Part shown: positions 62,301 through 64,000 of the stretch, in pieces
How the letters are laid out: every line of letters starts with the position of its first letter
How positions within the stretch are numbered: the first letter of the stretch is position 1
Assembly (NCBI RefSeq): GCF_001808955.1
Contig: NZ_KV795235.1
Coordinates: 175,564-239,563 of the forward strand
DNA length: 64,000 bases
Origin: Rothia sp. HMSC078H08
GTDB lineage: Bacteria > Actinomycetota > Actinomycetes > Actinomycetales > Micrococcaceae
Reading direction: 5' to 3'
Notes under the pieces: generated by a model
Told to the model about the DNA's origin: nothing
The model's input: only the letters and a program-made list of their open reading frames with translations
Database searches by the model: none
Program-made: the position numbers and the translations under genes

Positions 62301-62621
62301 GTAGAAGCCTTTCGTAATCCGGGGGTGGGCGCAGCTGGCCCGCTCGCTGTCCAGCCTACCGATTTTTGCTGAGAATTTCCCGTGCCATTGCTGTGGAAGC
62401 GGGTTAATCAGCTAAGGGCTCACAAGCTTGTCTTTGGGGCCGGGGTTTGGGAGTTTTTTCGTGCCGCTGTCACCGTGCGGTGCTGACACAGCGCGGCGCG
62501 GGTCAGAGCGTGAACGCCTCCTGGTTGCTCTATTTTTAGCGGGGTGACAGTGCCCGCCTGCGTGTTGTCACAGTGCCCGCCCGCGTGTTGAAAAGCAGGT
62601 TTATCCGGTACTGTAGAAACC
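62301..62621. promoter_or_regulatory. Divergent control region, zincin gene and Lon-like gene
   Basis: Two direct copies of CAGTGCCCGCCTGCGTGTTG (62548-62567 and 62571-62590, one difference, 23-bp period) end at the TTGAAA (62588-62593) that may be the -35 of the Lon-like gene; TACTGT (62609-62614) lies 7 nt before ATG 62622, so this transcript is probably leaderless. Further GTCACC/GGTGAC-like motifs lie near 62465-62550. Confidence 0.5.
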
Positions 62622-63845
62622 ATGACTAAGTCCACCCCTGATGCTGAGCAGCAGCCGAGCGCCGCTTCCGCGAGCGTGAAGAGTAATGAGAAGGCGGCTA
62701 AGCGCCGTTCGCGTTTTGCGCCGCGTCGCGTGAACTTGCGTTCGGTGAGCGCTGTGGCGACGTGCGCCCTGCTGGCTGGTGCTTTTGTTCTGCCCAGTTC
62801 CTATGTGAAGGAGGGCCCCGGCCCGCTCTTTGACGTGCTCGGAACCTATCAGGAGAAGGACGTCATTGAGGTTTCTGGCGCGCCCAGCTATAAGACATTC
62901 GGCAAGATGAACATGACGACGGTGTCGGTTTCGGGCGGCCCGTACACGGAGCTGTCCGGTGCGGAGGCGTTCTACGGCTGGTTGGCGTTTGACGGTAACC
63001 GCAGCCTCGTGGTGCCGACCGATGCCCTGTACCCGCACGTGAGCCATGAGCAGGCGACGGCTGCGACCGGCGCGCAGATGGCTGATTCGCAGACTCAGGC
63101 GAAGGTCGCGGCGATGCGCCAGCTGAAGATGGCGGTGACTGAGAAGGTTGAGGTGCTTTCCACGGTGGAGGGTTCCCCGGCGGCGAGCGTGCTGAAGGCT
63201 GATGACCGCATCGTGAAGGTGGGGGACAAGCAGATTGAGACCCTCACCGATGTTCCGAAGGCTGTGAATGCGTCGAACGGTTCGGCGATTGACGTGACCG
63301 TGGAGCGTGACGGCAAGCAGCAGACCTTTAAGCTGACTCCGGTCCGTTCGAGTGATGATAGCCGCTGGATTCTGGGCGCTGGCCTGAAGCAGAGCTATGA
63401 CCTGCCGGCACACGTGCAGTACAACCTGGACGGTGTGGGCGGCCCGAGTGCCGGTCTGATGCTGGCGCTGGGCACGGTCGATAAGCTCAGCGAGGGTACT
63501 CTGCTCGCCGATGAGGATGCCGGAGGCGACCCGTACCGCAGCTACATTTCGGGTACCGGCACGATTGATGCGAACGGCAAGGTCGGCGCAATTGGCGGCA
63601 TCAAGTACAAGATCTTGGCGACGGGTCGCTACGGTGCGCGCTACTTCTTGGCGCCTAAGGAGAACTGCGATTCGATTGTGAAGATGCAGGCGCAGGACCC
63701 CGACCTGTTCAACTACTATCACGCCGGTCAGGTGCGCGGCACGATGGTGGTTGTGCCGGTGTCGACCCTGGAGGAGGCGGTGAAGACGGTGGAGGCGATT
63801 AAGTCCGGCACCCCGGATGATTCCCTGCCCCGTTGCGGTTCCTAA
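62622..63845 (+). CDS. Lon-like PDZ serine protease (YlbL type)
   Basis: 407 residues. N-terminal basic segment and one signal-anchor helix (residues about 43-60), a PDZ domain (VEGSPAASVLKADDRIVKVG), then an S16-type catalytic domain with the Ser in GVGGPSAGLMLAL and the Lys in GKVGAIGGIKYK. It faces outside the membrane and probably degrades or trims surface or secreted proteins. 7 nt separate TACTGT from the ATG. The gene is conserved next to the zincin gene in actinobacteria. Confidence 0.9.
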   Translation: MTKSTPDAEQQPSAASASVKSNEKAAKRRSRFAPRRVNLRSVSAVATCALLAGAFVLPSSYVKEGPGPLFDVLGTYQEKDVIEVSGAPSYKTFGKMNMTTVSVSGGPYTELSGAEAFYGWLAFDGNRSLVVPTDALYPHVSHEQATAATGAQMADSQTQAKVAAMRQLKMAVTEKVEVLSTVEGSPAASVLKADDRIVKVGDKQIETLTDVPKAVNASNGSAIDVTVERDGKQQTFKLTPVRSSDDSRWILGAGLKQSYDLPAHVQYNLDGVGGPSAGLMLALGTVDKLSEGTLLADEDAGGDPYRSYISGTGTIDANGKVGAIGGIKYKILATGRYGARYFLAPKENCDSIVKMQAQDPDLFNYYHAGQVRGTMVVVPVSTLEEAVKTVEAIKSGTPDDSLPRCGS

Positions 63846-63892
63846 CATAACGTTTCTCTCCGCGAGGTTCTCACCCGTATAGCGTAGAAGTC

Positions 63893-63922
63893 AGCCCCGG
63901 TATTTTACGGTACCGGGGCTGT
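63893..63922 (+). terminator. Terminator after the Lon-like gene
   Basis: AGCCCCGGTA and TACCGGGGCT form a 10-bp perfect stem around TTTTACGG, 50 bp after the stop. Confidence 0.75.
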
Positions 63923-64000
63923 TCTGCACCCTATTCTCTGTCCTCGTCTGCGTCTCCGTAATCCTCGCCAGCACCTCTCACCTCATCATTTCGCGCCCAA

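Noticed and set aside
1..64000. tRNA, rRNA, tmRNA or RNase P RNA genes
   Set aside because: Intergenic gaps were read for their typical cores and none was recognised; a covariance-model scan would settle this.

Overview
The window is GC-rich actinobacterial chromosome, most likely from a member of Micrococcaceae close to Rothia (the R. mucilaginosa type). This rests on gene content and style: mycothiol biosynthesis (MshB), the succinylase branch of diaminopimelate synthesis, a GluABCD-type uptake system, coproporphyrin-dependent heme synthesis with HemQ, an AdnAB-like helicase-nuclease pair, and many probable leaderless starts in which a TAnnnT box lies 6-7 nt before the start codon. The species call is inference. 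I see no rRNA, tRNA, CRISPR array, prophage or transposase.

Layout. 0-4 kb: mshB, a possible micro-ORF and an iron-box-like site, ferredoxin fdxA, and dapC. 3.8-7.1 kb: gluABCD on the minus strand. 7.4-12.1 kb: galE, a DUF4253 gene, and the divergent pair dapD/dapE with back-to-back leaderless promoters. 12.2-22.2 kb: a small membrane protein, a PIG-V-like glycosyltransferase, tatB, mrp, a DUF1003 gene, an MgtE-N/CBS protein, a stress-type membrane protein, an Xaa-Pro aminopeptidase and a PHP phosphoesterase. 22.2-24.9 kb: an accessory locus that is an imperfect inverted duplication, with two SLH-like secreted proteins pointing inward and two truncated gene fragments back to back at the centre. 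24.9-28.7 kb: a solitary DNA methyltransferase, a DEAD-box RNA helicase and a DUF3107 gene. 28.8-44.4 kb: all nine enzymes from glutamyl-tRNA to heme b (hemA, then hemE-hemY-hemQ-hemH-hemC-hemD-hemB, then hemL). This cluster is interrupted at 38.9-43.0 kb by a small SH3-like protein, three paralogous membrane proteins and a family of nested palindromes. 44.6-63.9 kb: a ThrE-type exporter, a DnaQ-like exonuclease, adnA/adnB-like genes, an aminoglycoside-phosphotransferase-fold protein, a UvrD-family helicase, a YgjP-type metallopeptidase, a zincin-family protein and a Lon-like PDZ protease.

How the genes work together. DapC, DapD and DapE are three consecutive steps to meso-diaminopimelate for the cell wall. 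The Hem enzymes form a closed pathway: glutamyl-tRNA to aminolevulinate (HemA, HemL), to uroporphyrinogen (HemB, HemC, HemD), to coproporphyrinogen (HemE), to coproporphyrin (HemY), to iron coproporphyrin (HemH), to heme b (HemQ). The AdnAB-like and UvrD-like proteins belong to DNA break repair, and the order adn genes - uvrD - zincin - Lon-like protease resembles the mycobacterial Rv3194c-Rv3202c neighbourhood.

The two places that look least explained are the palindromic duplication at 22.2-24.9 kb and the membrane-protein/palindrome array at 38.9-43.0 kb. All function calls come from reading translated sequence by eye; no database search was run.
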